In this document: in pieces, positions 33,867 to 48,515 of the stretch | Numbering within the stretch: position 1 is the stretch's first letter | Layout: the number at the start of each line of letters is the position of its first letter | Assembly: GCA_973895155.1 (NCBI GenBank) | Contig: OZ316894.1 | Coordinates: 21,080,001 to 21,144,000, forward strand | Length of the DNA: 64,000 nt | From: Marsupella aquatica | Lineage: Eukaryota; Marchantiophyta | Reading direction: 5' to 3' | Translations under genes and position numbers: made by a program | Notes under the pieces: model-generated | Databases searched by the model: none | Told to the model about the DNA's origin: nothing | What the model saw: the letters and a program-made list of their open reading frames with translations, nothing else

Positions 33867-36800
33867 TCATACTTTTTGGCCATCATATTTTGTGCCTTAA
33901 GAAACCACATAGACAACAACTTGCACTCAGCCTAGTATCTTTCATGGGAAGGGGCACGTGAAGGGCTGGCAAGGAGGGACAGGGGAGTAGAGGAGTGAAA
34001 ATGTAGAAAGGGGGACATGGGGAGGAATGAAAATTTTGAAATGGGAAGAGGAGGGGTGGGGTGGGGGGGGGGGGGGGGGGGAGAAAAAAGGGATATAGTT
34101 GTTGTGCCTTAAATCTTAGAAGAATGTGCCCTCAAGTCTTAACTAGCCTTGCTCTGGCTCTGGCTCCAACTGTTGCTGCAGCTCTTGCCTCAACTCTTGC
34201 CCTGTCTCTCCCAACCCATTACACCTTCCATGCCTTGCTGTCAAGTTGCAGGCATACTCCTCATTTGACACCCATACTCTCACCTTGCAACCATTTGCTT
34301 GACTTGAGAACCAAACTTGTATGCAACAACAGCATTTTCACAAGGACGACAATTTGTCAATAACACAGTTTGTGTCAACAACACTTTTGCAACAACACAT
34401 CTGTGACCACAAACTGGCCGCAATGACGACACAAATTTAACAAGTGTGCAACACAAGGTATTGGGCTAGTGTTGTAATATTACTCAAAGTTTTGGGTCAG
34501 ACTGCTGGCAGGTTCTTCCAATACAACAAATCTCATGAAATCCTGCTTTTTGTTGCTTTGAAAATGAGTTTGAAAGGTCACAAAATTGGCATGACCTGTT
34601 TCCTCCACATTCATCAAGGTCACATGTCACCTTGTGAATAAGTGTTTGGCACCTGCACCTACAATAATGTACAATGAAGCTCTCCAGTGACGTTTTCAAA
34701 GTTGCATACAAGTTAGCAATTCTCTCATAGTCACTAATAGGGCACTGAATATAATTATCACCATGGTGCAACCTACTAGCAATATGACAGATGGAAGGTT
34801 ATTCTTCCAGGAGCCATCACTATTTCCCAACTATGGTGATTATCCCTATCAAATCTCATTAGGCTTTGTGTGAGCACTCATGTGAGCATGGAACATAAAG
34901 TGTTTGAGTGTAGAGTATCCAACTTTACAGAAATGCATCAATGACTACTGTAAGGAACATGTTGGATATTCTGCAAGTGTGCCTTGACGTCCCTGGCCGC
35001 ATCATTACCATAGCCATTGGATTAAAGAGTGAGTATCCACAGTCTTGCAATTTCGATCTCAAAGGGTTAAGGGCAATGCAAGGAATATATGTCAAACACA
35101 TACAAAGTACTCGTTACTCATTTCATCATGTAAAATTCATCTTTATGATACCAAGCAGGGGAAGTGAATTGTTTTCAGAATGCCTGTCATTTTGACACAG
35201 TAAAGACATATGATATATGTTATATTTGAGATATACCTCAAGGTCCCCGTCAAGCTCCATGGCCTGCTCCTCTCGCCACTCCTCTTCTTCTTTCACAAGC
35301 TTTGCCTTCTACTTTACTTTCAATTGCCTCTCAGAAATCAAGAGTGTTCTAACACACAAGCTTTGAGTTTTAGTTGTGTTAAAATGACTTAAAACTAGTT
35401 TAATTTTATGACATTTCAGTTCATAAGTTGTAGATTGATGGCAAAAATAACTTCCATGCATGGTTTGCCTTCTCTCTTCTCAACCCTCCCTAACCTAAGA
35501 AAACAATACAAATGAAAGCTTGGGCATAGCCAAGCCAAAGTACAGCCAAAGTACAATGCTTGATTTGATCTAGGAAACTCAAATACAATTTGAATTCAAG
35601 CAGGTGCTGCAAATGATGAGAGACCAGGAGGCAGGGATGGGATAGTGATAGGTGAGTCAAATATGTACCACTGCTTAGTTGCATACACGAGTGTTCAGAG
35701 AGTGGTTTCTTTGGTGAAGCATCTATAAATCACACCTTGTTGTCCACCTGAAACATACAAATCTTGTGTTAGGTAAGCTAGCCTGATGCGTATCTTTTGG
35801 ATGTCAATAATTGGTGAGAACAAAACTAAGTGCGCTCATTTCTCACCCACCAAATTGTAGGTTTCTGCCCCAGCCTGGCTAGAGTCATGGTCTAGAGGCT
35901 TCATTCTAAGAGGAATCTTAAGATATGATTGCAAAGACAAACTCTAGCTTCTCTATGCAATTATATAGTACAATTCTTCTTAGTTTTAAACAAATCAAAA
36001 CACCTAACTGGTAAGTACTAAGCTCCAATCTACTCTCAGTTTGGCGAGAGAAATAGGCTACCACTTTATAACACTTGCGGTTTTCTCTCAAGGCAATGTG
36101 TTTGCAACTGTTGTTCCCCAAACATAAGGCCCAGGCTTGTATTCAAATAGCACACCAACTGAGCAGCCTATTCAAATAAAAAGTCATTGGCCTTTTGTAT
36201 CAAACAGGGCTTTCTCATTGAGTGAAATACTGCTTTGTCTTGTTAAGATTGAAGGCAAAGATGGCATGTTTAAACACAAGAATCAATTTGTATTCAAACA
36301 CAAGACCCGAGCATCCTACACATACCACAATCTTTCGAAGGAAAATCCATTTTTCTCAGGACACCCTCTTCTTGTCATTTTCAAATGCAAGGCCCACGGA
36401 AGACAGTAGTATGACGTTTAAGAAAGTTCCTCACCTTTCTATTGAAGCCAAAATGAATGTTGCCGACTCGCATTAATCTCAGAAATTGCCTACAATTGTA
36501 ATACAGAAATTGCCTACAACTGTAATACAAAACAAGGATAGTTGCAATGGCTCCCATCCAGCAAATAACAATTATAACCCTATGGTCCCTGAGAGGAAAA
36601 ACCACAAGTCAGAGGTTAAAAGGGTATCTGAGAGTAGGTACCATTAGAGGTTATGGAAAGGGGGTTCACAACTCATTAATGGCAGCATGTTGAATGAAGA
36701 AAAGTTGACAATAAACAGCCATATGTGCAAGAGTCATGTGCAAGTTAGATATTTATATGTCCATAGAAATAGCGCCAAACATTTTGCCATAATGTTTTTC

Positions 36801-39800
36801 TAATTAATTACATATTTATTTTGACAAAAACCAGGAAATAGGATGATGCTAAGAGCACAATTCTAAGGTTATCCAGTGTCAAGGAAGCCTGAATGGACCA
36901 CAATGTATGACAAATGCACTTTTGAATTCAAATGGGGTCTTTTCTTTGTATAAATTGTTACATTTTTGAGTCTCAATAGTAGCTAGGTCTGCTAGAATTG
37001 CTCGGTTACACATTGTGGTGCACTCAAACATCAATTTCATTATCCAGCGCAGTCCACTTGGGATCGCAGGATATTGCTAAAAATCAATAACTCAAAAATG
37101 ATATATCAAACTATCTTTAATAGTTTGTTGAGATTCCATTAGGGTTGTCTCCACTCATGCTATCCAGACCTCAATTTAAAAAAACTTACACTATAAATTT
37201 AACTATACGCCGATCGACTCTGCGATTTGATCTTGATCAGTTCTTCTCCTCTCGCATGTCTACGTGATGGTCCAGTTTCCATGGTATGGAATGGTTTTCC
37301 AGGACTTTGGATTTTCCAATAAGTCCACTGTTCATGACCTACTCCCTAGAGTGAAGCCATAGGCCTAATTTTGTTGGTAAAAGATAGGTTTGATATTTAG
37401 ACTGAGAACACACATGAGGAGTCTAGGTACAAGGACACTTTGTGTGCTATAGTAAGTGATGTTGAGCTTAAATGTTATCAAATATAAGTGAGATGGCTAG
37501 GCAGTCAAACATAGAAGGGAGTCAGATCAGTAATCAGACTGGCAACTGGATCTCTAGGAATGCAAGTTGCAGGGAAAGTAATGGGTTGGGCAGGGGAAAG
37601 ATCCACAGTTGCACCTTCAGGCCCTTCTCGTGGTTGAGAAAAATGTCATCTTAATTTAATGGCTAGGGAAGCTTCTCAGCAAATGACATTTCTCCAACAG
37701 ACCATGAGAAAAAAAGAGCAAGATGACATATCATATTGTTGAGAAGCTAAAATTATTGTCTGCCATTCTGATTTTACCCCCTTTCTATCAAAATATTTTG
37801 TGGTGGCCAAAATTAGCTAGAGTACACCTCTCCTAAAAGTACTGGCCACTTTTTTGCTAAAGTTCTGTAGACTTTCTGTCATCCATTAGCCAGTTCTCAC
37901 CTAGTCACACAGACCCCATTAACAAGAATCTAACGGTCATCCTTCAATCTAAGGAAGGTAAAAATTCATCTGGGAAATTAGATAAGTAATATTATTGGCC
38001 AATTTCTGTCAAGATTTTTTAAAGATTTATGGACATAGATTTCATCGTTCTTATTGGTGGTTCATGATTCTCACAATGCATATACCCAAGGCACAAAACA
38101 CCTACCGTATGTGGACAGCTGCTTCTGCCAATAATGACCGTCCAGAAAGTATACCAACTCACGCAAACCTCGAGGCAAACACATGGGGTTTGTTTCCATT
38201 GGGATATAAAAATATTTGTTGAACAAATTTGGTTTTTTCTTACAATCATTGCTTAAGGTCGATCTTCGCCTTTCTTAACGTTCAATTCCACCCAATAAAC
38301 AGGAGAGATTTGATTTACCCCTCAAACAAGATATGACTTCTTGTTGCCAAACTTCAATTTAAGTGTGCTGATGGGACCCTACCCAATCTATTGAAGAGAC
38401 ACATTAACCAAAGCGATAATATAACATAGAATAGATAAAGTGCAGCGTGCACGATTAGTACTCCCCTTTTGGAATATTTGGTCCCCAAGTTGTACACGTG
38501 TAACCAGAGACTGGTTTGCAGCCTGAGTTTGGATGGGATGTTCATCACAGCTGCTCTAATAATAAGTGTCTTGTAGTATAAGAAGGATAGGATGACGATA
38601 GGGCATGGTCATGCTCCAAACGAAGGGCATCCACATGTTTAGAGTCTAACACTGTCGGTTTAAGACACAAAATGTTTAGAGACTTAGGGTGGCCTTACAC
38701 GAAGTTGGGGGCCATTGTTTCTTTCATTTAGATTAAATTTGGACCCTACAATGAGTTTTTTAAATAAAGGTTTTTTTAAGGAAAAGGTGATGGTGTGAGG
38801 GATGTATTCCAGGGACCACCGTGGTGAAGACCACCAGCGCACAGAGTAAAACAAAACCCAAGGGGCCCAAATACACATCAATCAAGCGTCAAAATCCGCA
38901 GAAGGACCTGAGGGTCACCAAATAAAACCGTAGGCCTAGAGTGAATCAGGCTCAGCCAGCTACAGAAAGCCATGTCATGAGTCCAGCAGCTAATAGGATA
39001 GACGGGGTGAACAGCCCCATCCTCTCTGATCAGGTGATCAGTAGAGATAGTGAGACTATGATGCCAAAAAGCGTTTGCTGGCCCTACAATGAATAGAAAC
39101 AACTACAGTTGATTTAGAAATACTAGGGGGCCCATCGGGGTATATTGTCATACTCATCCTACATGGCACATAGTGGGCCCAAGAAAATATGTGTGCTTAG
39201 TACTTATAGAAGTTTAGACCTCCTCCCTAGATGGTCCAAAACATGTCCAAACTTTGGCTCCTCCATCAATGGATTTGCATTTATTGAACCCCACTTCCAA
39301 ATTGTTTTTGTCTCTTGTCTATCCCTTCAACAGGAAGTGGCCCTCCAGTTTGCTTTGGTGAAAACAATCACAAGTGCCCCCAATGTCTTGGAAAGCCACC
39401 CTCATTTCACGTTGGATACAAGGGGATGAGCCCCAACTCTACACTGTTATTGGGATGGCAGTGGAACTATCATCAGATGATCAATTCCTGGCCCCAAGAG
39501 TCAAACATTCGATCTTGAGGGGTCAAGTTTTGGGGCTCTCTCACAAGGGAATAGGGCTTTTGTTTCTTGGCAAGATTTAGAGGCATCTCAGCGTGCTGAA
39601 ACCCATTTCTTTACTGGTTTGGATAAGGGTGGACCACCATTTGTTAATAGTGGTTAAGAGTCTTCTGATTTTACTTTTTAAAGGCAAAACTGTCCAGCGC
39701 AAGCTGAGCAGGCAGGGAAAATTCTGAGTCTTACTTTTTTATGGTCCTTCAGTTTTGGCTTCTTGTCTGGTTATCTCGGGAAAACGAGGTTACTGATTTC

Positions 39801-42800
39801 ATAGAAAAAGCATATAGAAATATTGTGGTCTTGGGATTTATCTCCCCTGGGAGCTTTCCCTGATATAAAAAAAACACATCAAATTGTCATGCTCTTAGGA
39901 TCTGTCTCCCTCGTGAGCTTTCCTAGTTTGCATATGTCATTTTAATGTTTATTGGAATGGGTTTTCCAAGGGAGAAAAAAGGAATCACAAGACAGGATGG
40001 GATGCTTTTTCAAACCCAAACCTTTGCTCATATAGGGTTCTTAATCCACAAGTACCCCTATAAAGGGCTCCCAGTAGCCAACATTACTACTTTCACGTAG
40101 AGTAAATCTCACATATGAAGAGGATATCATATTTTGGAGAATTTTTAAGTATCACTGACATCTTGTTTGTTCACCACAGTGGGCAGTCTACAAAATGTGG
40201 ATCTCATTGTGATCCATGTTCCACAAAAAAAGGCATGAAAAAATAGTTCATATCTTTACAGAAATCACCACAAGTGCAAGTCATTTTCTACAGCTTCTAT
40301 TGTGGGTCTGATGCCTATAAAGGTGATGCGTACATTTGGAAACAAACAGGAGCACAAGCCAGTTTCTAGAGCTTTTCATCTAGTATGGGCCGGAAGCCAA
40401 CCAAGGGGATGTGCACTCAGAATTATTAAGGAATTCTATTAATGGCTAATCTATGTTGCTACGGTGGACCCATCACAAGGCCCTTCCAATGAATCATGCA
40501 AATGTGTGTTGTTAACCTATGCAGGGTAGTCATAATATCCATAGCATAATTATAGTTGGCAAATAATATTGTCCTTATTGGAAGACAAATAACAAACCTC
40601 TCAGGCTCTCTTTCAATTCACCTCCTGTCACCCCCTACCCCTGTTGTGGCGAAGGGGTCCGCACAGGAACTGTACACAACAATGGTACATTGTCTTCTGT
40701 TGGCACCCCTGTGCCATAACAAGGGTAGGGGGTGGCAAAAGGGGGTGACTGGAAAGCAACACTCAACAGCAAGAGGAAGAAAAAGCATTCGAAGCAGCCC
40801 ATGCCACGTACTAAGCCTGCTTCTTCCAGGCTGTGCAAAAGCGTATACACAACACTACACCACTACTCTAAAGAGGTGGTCCAGCCAAAGTAAACTGAGC
40901 TGGCCACTGAGCCAGACCAAAGTACAAACTCCACAGCAATGAAGAGTGAGGACTAGTTCTTAGCCAGGATCAGAGGGATCTCCCACTTCACTTGGACCAG
41001 GGTAGCAATTTGAATGCGCTGTCACATTGGTAACACGATAGTAACAATGGGATGTCAAAGACATTGCATGTGATTTTTTTTCTACCCCAACTAATGTTGG
41101 GTCTAACCCTCTCAAGATCAGACTAGAGGGGAGCAGGACGAGGTATGATTCCTGTTGGAGATGTGGTGCCCAAAGAATCTACTCATATCACAACAAGTTT
41201 TCCAAGTTGGTGGAGTACTGATAGGAAACTAATCCCCCCCAAATTGGCTGATGAAAAGCTCTTCCTGCACTACACTTTACAAAAAAGCTAACAGTTATTT
41301 ATTTAGAGAAGATGAAAAAGAGAAACAAAAATGCTTGTTTTCTCCAATAACCTGTCATAAGCATCAGTCATCACAAACAAAATGACGACCTTAACAAATT
41401 CGCTTGCCCAATTAACATACACCAACTGGACTCACTAAGGGGTTCTTGTGGTCATGTGTAACCTATATCATGTGTAACCCATATAAGGGGCAAGGAAGGA
41501 TGAACTACATTTCTTGAAGTGGTCAAATATCTGGCTGGCTTTTAGTTGAGGACATTTCAGAAGATCAGCAGAAGCCCAACGGCCCAACGAACACAGAAGT
41601 CATATGCACTCTAGCTAGGTACCCTCAGAACCAGCAACCACTCGGCATTCTAGTACAATATCAATGTTTCCAAGATTACTCAACAACCGGGCTTGACCAC
41701 GTCACTGAACCATTAAATGTCATGGCTGAATTCTGAATCTACTACTCTCTTTTTCACTTTCTATTCGGTATTCACAAGCCTCAAACGACATGTGAGTATA
41801 GAATCCTTCTTGGTTGTTGGAAGAACTTTCTTCCTTTGTCTCCGTTGTTTTAGGGAGTTGCTATCCACAAGCCTCAAACCATATGTGCGAAATATGAAAA
41901 CCTATCAATGTGATTCTTGTTGTTGAAAGAACTTTCTTCCTTCATCTCCTTTGTTTCCTGGAGACCTTTCTGTGTGTCGAACGAGTTGCTCAGCAAAATA
42001 TACGGACGTTAGAGATCTCGTGATAGTAACGAACTGTATTGACAATCATCCTCTAGAGGACCTGAAGCACAAAGCGGTCGGCATTCGTTATGCAAGTTGC
42101 AAAATTGGGTCACGACTGATACTCATTACATTAGATCAATTCACTGAATTTCTCTGCCTGAACATTTCGGGAGGAATAAGAAGTATAGAGCCCGCATTCT
42201 GGTTTGTTGCCAGAAATTCTCAATTTGATTTTCAAATATCGGGCACATGCTGATCAGATCAGCTTCCTACCTTCAGACAAATCCCGGGAAAGCATTCGAT
42301 CTCAGAAAGAAACGCAACCAGCTTAAGAACTGAGCTTGTTTCTTATACAAGCCTGAGCAAAGTGCACAACGAAGTGCATTGTTTCTCAAGATGAGTCTCT
42401 TATAAGTCTTTCCAATGTACCCAATAGTGGCTGAATACTTTCTAAGAATCAAGCTACTAGTTGGTCAACATCCCCTTCATGTTGCATGATAATAAACCCA
42501 AGTGCTCTTCACCAAGTCCCTAGGTTCGCCAAACTCCCTTACTTCATGCTATCAAGGTGACCAATCCAAGCTGAGCAGCAAGGTCTACTGTAAAGGTGAT
42601 GTTCGGAAAAGAATGAAAATTTCATCAAATCATTCATAAAGCAAGGACCCCGCTGTGGCATTTTTGTGACCACTGCCTGAGTCACCCTTGTGCAAGCCCG
42701 GACTTCAACTGCAATTTGTATCGTGTCCAGGCAAAAACAATTGGACTGAACAGAATATTCAGTGTTTTACCTGTAAATACCCTTCATGGGTGTTACCGCC

Positions 42801-43034
42801 TAGTTGCAATCTTTGACGTTAACCTAAAAATTGACGAGCCAACCTCGCATATCCTGCTTGCTGAGAGATATTATGCTGTGATTGAGAGAGGCCCTTGCGA
42901 GAATTGAAGATTCTAACCCAGATGACTCTCATGGAGTGAAAGAATGACCGCGGAAAAGTAGTAGGACCATGCCTTAGTAAGCGACGACTGCTCCAACTAT
43001 CAGTGGTCCCATTATGGTTCCCAATGTTATCGGC
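33867..43034. other. Gene-poor stretch
   Basis: No gene could be supported. There is a G homopolymer at 34063-34081, a 24-bp perfect-like duplication at 36481-36528, and a 93-bp period duplication at 41773-41960. The last kilobase should include the 3' untranslated part of the minus-strand DUF7796-like gene. All frames are short and unremarkable. Confidence 0.45.
41773..41960 (+). repeat. Two-copy duplication, period about 93-108 bp
   Basis: cacaagcctcaaac occurs at 41773 and 41866, and gaactttcttcctt at about 41823 and 41931. The two copies differ by small indels. It lies in a non-coding area. Confidence 0.5.
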
Positions 43035-46000
43035 TTATTCCTCAGTTTGTTGTACATACCTCCGACAAATAGTTTCTGGTGTTGGTGCATCCCAACTCTC
43101 CCATAATTGCCCAAATTGATATACTTCTTGGATGCACTCCTCTTCTGTTCTTCTCTTAATCCATTGTCTGGCATGAGCTTGCTGAGGACCTGAAATCTCA
43201 TCAAACATGGTTTCCCAGCCAGGTTTGAGATCACGACGTGCGTCACATAGCGCCAAATCCTTGACAGGGTTTATCCATCCCCACCCGGTATCCAATGCTC
43301 TAATTGCCTGAGCAGCAGCATCCCCGCTCAATACAGGATGACATGGCTTGCACTTTGCTCCATTAAGCGCTCCTTTACTCTTTATCGATAACACTGGAAC
43401 GTCCCATGCGGTCAACGGCCATGAATACTTTCGAGCAGTCAAGATGCAGAATCGGAAGTCATCGAATTTTACTTTGACATTTGAAACATCAAACTGGTGC
43501 TTGAAGGCCTGTTCTGAATTCAAGAACCTGTAACCAAGCTCGTGAAGCTTCGGTATTAAGCTCAGTCTAGACAATGCCACCCAACTCGTGTTTCGAGTCC
43601 CTACTCCCAACCTATCATTGAGACCACCGAAACTACTCCCATGAGGCACATGGTAATACTTGGGATTTAATGTATGAAGTGGTGGCAACGGTCCGCTCCA
43701 ATATCCATCAACTCTGGTTCTTATGATCCAATCATACTTAAAGCTATGCTTAGTTTCGTATGAAGAGATCATCGTCAGGCACCCTTCCACCAGTCTGAAG
43801 TATTGAAGAAGACCCTGTTCGGAGATAGCACGTAATTTGATGTCAGAAAACATTAGCCGACGACAAGACAAAATCCTGTGTGTTGTAACACACCACAACG
43901 TACAGGCGGACAGTTTGGATTTCCAGCTTCAGCAGCTGAGGAGATGACTTTGAGCTGCAATTGAGTATTTTTCTTACTTTCTGAGTCCGCGGGCCAGACG
44001 GAGTCACAGGCGAGGTTTTCAGAACTACCATCTCTAATGCAACTTATGGTCGAGTGAAGTGACCTGGCGCTCTATTCATTGCAATCTAAGTGAAATATTC
44101 CCACTCCCATTCCAGCGAGTGGGAGTTGGAACTGCCGTACCATTCGGTGAGCAATGTCTCCTAAGAAAGAATGAAATAAACGCGGTTCACTGGATTGAAG
44201 TCGTCTTCAATGACCACATGTCTAAGCACATGACAGTGGTGATACCAAAGCAATTGGGAGTGTTTGTCTAAATACAAGTGGAGAATTTCCTCCTGGGTGA
44301 AAATATATAATACTTCCACCCAAACATTCAGTGAATGACATCCTTCTTTTAGTTTGCACAAAAGCTATTTGCACAAACACAGTAGCAATCAAATTGATCC
44401 TAAGGGTCCCAACAGGCACGCACTAAAAGCGAGCGACCATTCAAACCAAAGGACTCACTATAAAGTCATCCAGACAAGGCAAATTTTTTTGGGTCAGTCT
44501 CCAAATGTGGGTCATCAAATATTCCCATAACCAGTAATGTACCAAAAGGAGATGTGAAGAGTGACTTCAAGTCCCACCTCGGGCATTCAAATATTTCGAT
44601 CTGATGATTCCATCTCCGCTTACTAAGCTGTGGGTTTAATGGTTACATGAATCTCCTGTCCCACCTCGCAGGGCCAGATCTTGGATCTCAGGATTGTATT
44701 TCGTTTATTTAATCCGTTACAGAGTTCCGGCCCCGCCAGAGTGTTATGTTGTATGAAAGGTTGGGGGAATGGGAGCCCCATTTCCCTCTCAGTTAGCCAA
44801 TAAAAAATTCACGCGCTAGCTCAACAACTCTGGAGTTTGAGGAAGGATGATGAGGAGGGATATGAGTACCTGAATGCCGTTAGGCGAATTGGCACCCGTG
44901 AGAACTTCCCGTGCCAACATAGACTCTGGAACTTGGTCATTCTCGAAGACTTGCGCCATAACCAACTTGGAGGCATGTTTCAGGAGCGTTAGCTTGTGTA
45001 CATCGTCATCTAACGGCACATGCAGAAATACGTCGGAATTGTTGTACACGTCCAGAACGTGCTGCTTGATGCTGAGCCCCGTCAGCTCAAACGACCGAGC
45101 CCCTCCTACCAAACAAATGGCCACCCGCGGATGCTCCCGTAGACTACCAATCTGCAAACCCAACTCCCCACGTGCTTAATTTAGTACAGTACGTTGAATA
45201 CTCATTGCGGAACGGCAGTAGACTACTACGCCCTCTCGATAAGAACACTCAAAACAGTCCTTCGTTTCACCGACGACTGGCATCAACGGCCACCATCACC
45301 TCCAGCATAGATCGATCATTTACAAAGGATAACTCACGTCCACAACCTCCACAAGAACCCAAAACTATGGAAAAACACTTTCACTACGAAAGCGAGATGA
45401 AGCGCAGAGAGAGAGAGAGAGATCAACGCTCTTGAAATTCACTGATTGTACATGTGGGTACCATCACACAGCACGGAATTGCTGGAGAGAGAGTGACAGA
45501 CCGAAATAGACACGCCCACGCACATGCGCACGGATTAGTGTTCATAATAATAAAGCGGCCAACAGGGCCACGTTGACCTGAGGGAAAGAGGGATGGACCG
45601 AAGTGCACTTCGAGACACACGGAGGACGGAGAGAGGCAAAGAGAGAATAGGATGAATAGATTCTATTTTCCACACGGAAGGACACAAAGGCAGTAACATC
45701 CTGCATTTTTGGATTAAGCTTTTGTACAAGTGGGCAACAGGCACTGGATGGACCTGCTTAGACGATGATCAGGATCCTCTAATCGACACGAGGCCCCTAG
45801 GGCGTAACACGAAGCACGCCTAAGTTCAGATTGTTCATCAGAAGGTTGACTTTGAGGACGCATTGACGTTCAAGGACGGCAGCCGGCACAGCATCACACT
45901 GCCTTCCGACTCTCGGTAATGGGTAAGCAACGTAGCTTCAAGAGACAAAGCTTTAGGGAATCCGTATGCGGAAGACTACAATAGACACGATGTCGATGTT

Positions 46001-46474
46001 CTCTGATCCTAACTAGAAGTCTAATCAACTGATGACACGAAGTGACAGAGTAGGTAGCAAATGAATGAGATCTAGACGCCCACTAGGATCGAATGGGATC
46101 ATGAGTGCAGTCATGAACGAGGTTTGCCGGTAACATAGAAATGGCGTATGTGTGCAGCAGATAATAGGTAGAAAACTGATACTTACATTCTCTTCGGAAG
46201 CACTCGCGGAATTTGAAGACTTTGAGGGATTGAGAGGGTTGGAACTGTTATGAAATTTTGGCTTGACTTCTTCGACTGTACTGTAATGCTCATTAGCGAA
46301 CTCAGCATAACTGCTATCGGGTTCCCCTGCCCGTCCCCAGACCGACTTGTTCAGGTAGGAAGAGGGACTTGCAGTCTGGTGAAGTAGGACCAGAAATCCC
46401 AGTACGAAGAACACTATCCACACTTCAATTTTCGGAAACCACCTCTGCTCTCGGGTACGCGATCCCCACCCCAT
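43035..46474 (-). CDS. Membrane-anchored DUF7796-family protein
   Basis: Three exons join without phase change: 46474-46187, 45151-44870 and 43814-43035, giving 449 residues. The first ATG is at 46474 (MGWGSRTREQRW); an upstream in-frame GTG is not used. Residues about 15-34 form one hydrophobic helix (VWIVFFVLGFLVLL) behind a basic N-terminus, typical of a type II Golgi or ER membrane protein. A Ser/Asn-rich stem follows, then the globular part with VAICLVGGARSFE, the glycosyltransferase-like DWIIRTRVDGYW, and NSEQAF, WPLTAWDVPVLSIKSKGALN and NGAKCKPCHP. These match a plant family of unknown function that I recall as DUF7796. The N-terminal VGGAR and the RTRVD region suggest a sugar-nucleotide enzyme, but that role is inference. 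Introns are about 1.0 and 1.05 kb with gtaagt or gtactc donors. Confidence 0.85.
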
Positions 46475-47743
46475 CGGCACGTGCACGTGTGGTGCCTGTG
46501 AATGTGCTTGTGGTTCTCCCCCTATCCTCCTTCCTATTCTTCGCTTCCTCCAAACAGCTGAAGTATGACAGTTATATGACAGCTAAAGCCCATCCCAAAA
46601 CCCTAAACTCATTTTAAATTGGGAGCATGAAACTCCTCGAGCTTGTCCAGAGGTTGCAAAGCATGAGCATTCCACTGGCACAAAATTGACCTCGATGCTA
46701 CTGCTTCGGCAGACCTATATTTTGGGTGCTTGCCACTAAAACCATGTCCGTCATCAAGCTGCTTCTCCTCGGTCTTCACTGTAGAGAATATGATGAAATC
46801 ATTTCTCGCAAGGCTAATCGATCTGGCCTGATCTCATCTATATCCCAGTATCCTGGTATCCACCCGGAGACTACTTCCCATTCATATCGCTCCTCAGATT
46901 CAGACCTTATCCTCTCATGTCATTTACTTCTGCCACTTCACACTTTACCCACTTCCAAAACCAAACTACCTTGTGCCGACCATCGTTTATGTCAGTCGTC
47001 CTCAATACAATCTCCCTCTTTCGATCCTTGACAAATGCCCCCCTACTCCTGTGCCCTGCACTCCACTTTTTCCTCCGCTTTCTGCGCCATCAAATCACTT
47101 CCAACCACAGTCTAATGTCTCAAAACCCCATTAATCAAATTTCGAAAGGCATACATGTACTCAAGAATAAACAGATAACAAATTGATCAGAATAAGGAAG
47201 CCGCTATACAACAGAGGATCTGCAGGCTCTATCCAAATAATCTACCGCATTATTGGTCACCACCACCATTCAGAGATTTCGCAATCCAGGAGTTCTGCTG
47301 CCCTCCTCACTCCGTTCCACACCTCTCTTACCAGCAAGCTGATTGGGTTTACTTTGATCCCGGTCTTCTCCCATCGGGTCTAAGTCTCCTCCTTCACTGC
47401 ATCTCCTTTAATCTCTCCTGCCCACCCGATCTGCTCCAGAAGTCAAGCAAAACCGCTCTCATCCAACCTCTTCAGTACGGGAGAACTACGTCGTATGTTT
47501 GTGAGATCTCATCACTTTCTCATCTCATCTCATCCAAGTCAATTCGATTCGATTGCTTGCAACGAGCTGGTCCACGAAATCTGATCGACTGTCAGTCAAC
47601 ATACTGTACAGTACTCCGATTTTCACGATAACTTTCGTGCTCTCCTCTACGTCTCTCACACTGCTCGACATCCAGCTGCTGCACAAACAATTGTCGGTAG
47701 ATGGCTGGCTCTCCTCCAGCACCGAGTGGGTCCGACCGGCGTG

Positions 47744-47943
47744 GACACGGAATCCACTCCGTCACATACACCTCCACCGGAATGCAGCTTCTTCCCACCA
47801 TCGCTTGCGACGACTGTAGCTTCGTCCCACCATAGCTTGCGACGACACGGAATCCACTCCATCACATACACCTCCACCGGAATGCAGCTTCTGCCCACCA
47901 TCGCTGGCGACGACTGCAGCTTCGTCCCACCATAGCTTGCGAC
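47744..47943 (+). repeat. Two 100-bp tandem copies with internal repeats
   Basis: acacggaatccactcc recurs at exactly 100-bp distance (about 47745 and 47845), and the copies differ at only a few bases. Each unit itself contains two versions of cccaccatcgcttgcgacga and ttcgtcccaccatagcttgc. It is a recent duplication in the upstream region of the DUF7796-like gene. Confidence 0.75.
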
Positions 47944-48407
47944 GACTGGAGCTGCGACCTTTTACACTTGGCCCGACCCCACTTTTACCGCGTACTGCCA
48001 GAGGACAACTTACTGCGCAGTTCGAGTTCTCAGGAATTTCTGTACTCCACGCGCAGACCAGACGAATTTCCGCCTCAAATACGCAGAGTTAATTAATTAT
48101 GAGGAACTGATCAAGTGACGGACATTATTATGTGCAACGGTTGCGATTGTCGCTGTAATTGCACGTCACAAACCAAAATTGAAAAATCGGATCTGACTTA
48201 GAATAGAGTCGACACTGTCTAAGCTATCCAGAAGCGCATTACCGGGTGCTAATCACTTACCTTTAAAAGTAGTTAGGGAATGATAGTGTGGTTTAGGGCC
48301 TGGTTCCATGGGCCAGGGCCAGGGAGTAGGATCACTCCTTCTGACACCCCCTAGGGCCCAAACAAATAAGCCACATGCTAGGGAGTAGGGAGTACACAGT
48401 ATTTTAA

Positions 48408-48515
48408 CTTTGGAACCAATGAGAATGGAGTGTACAGGGGCAAGGCCAACCCTTGAAATGACTTTAGAACCAATGAGAATGCAGTGTACAGGGGCAGGGC
48501 CAACCCTTGAAATTA
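48408..48515 (+). repeat. Two 54-bp tandem copies
   Basis: Copies at 48408-48461 and 48462-48515 share accaatgagaatg, agtgtacaggggca and gccaacccttgaaat with only a few differences. A broader, more diverged pair surrounds them (48219-48300 and 48578-48675). Confidence 0.7.

Noticed and set aside
33564-33935. Plus-strand frame across the gap
   Set aside because: It is open only because N codons are not stops; the two sides are unrelated.
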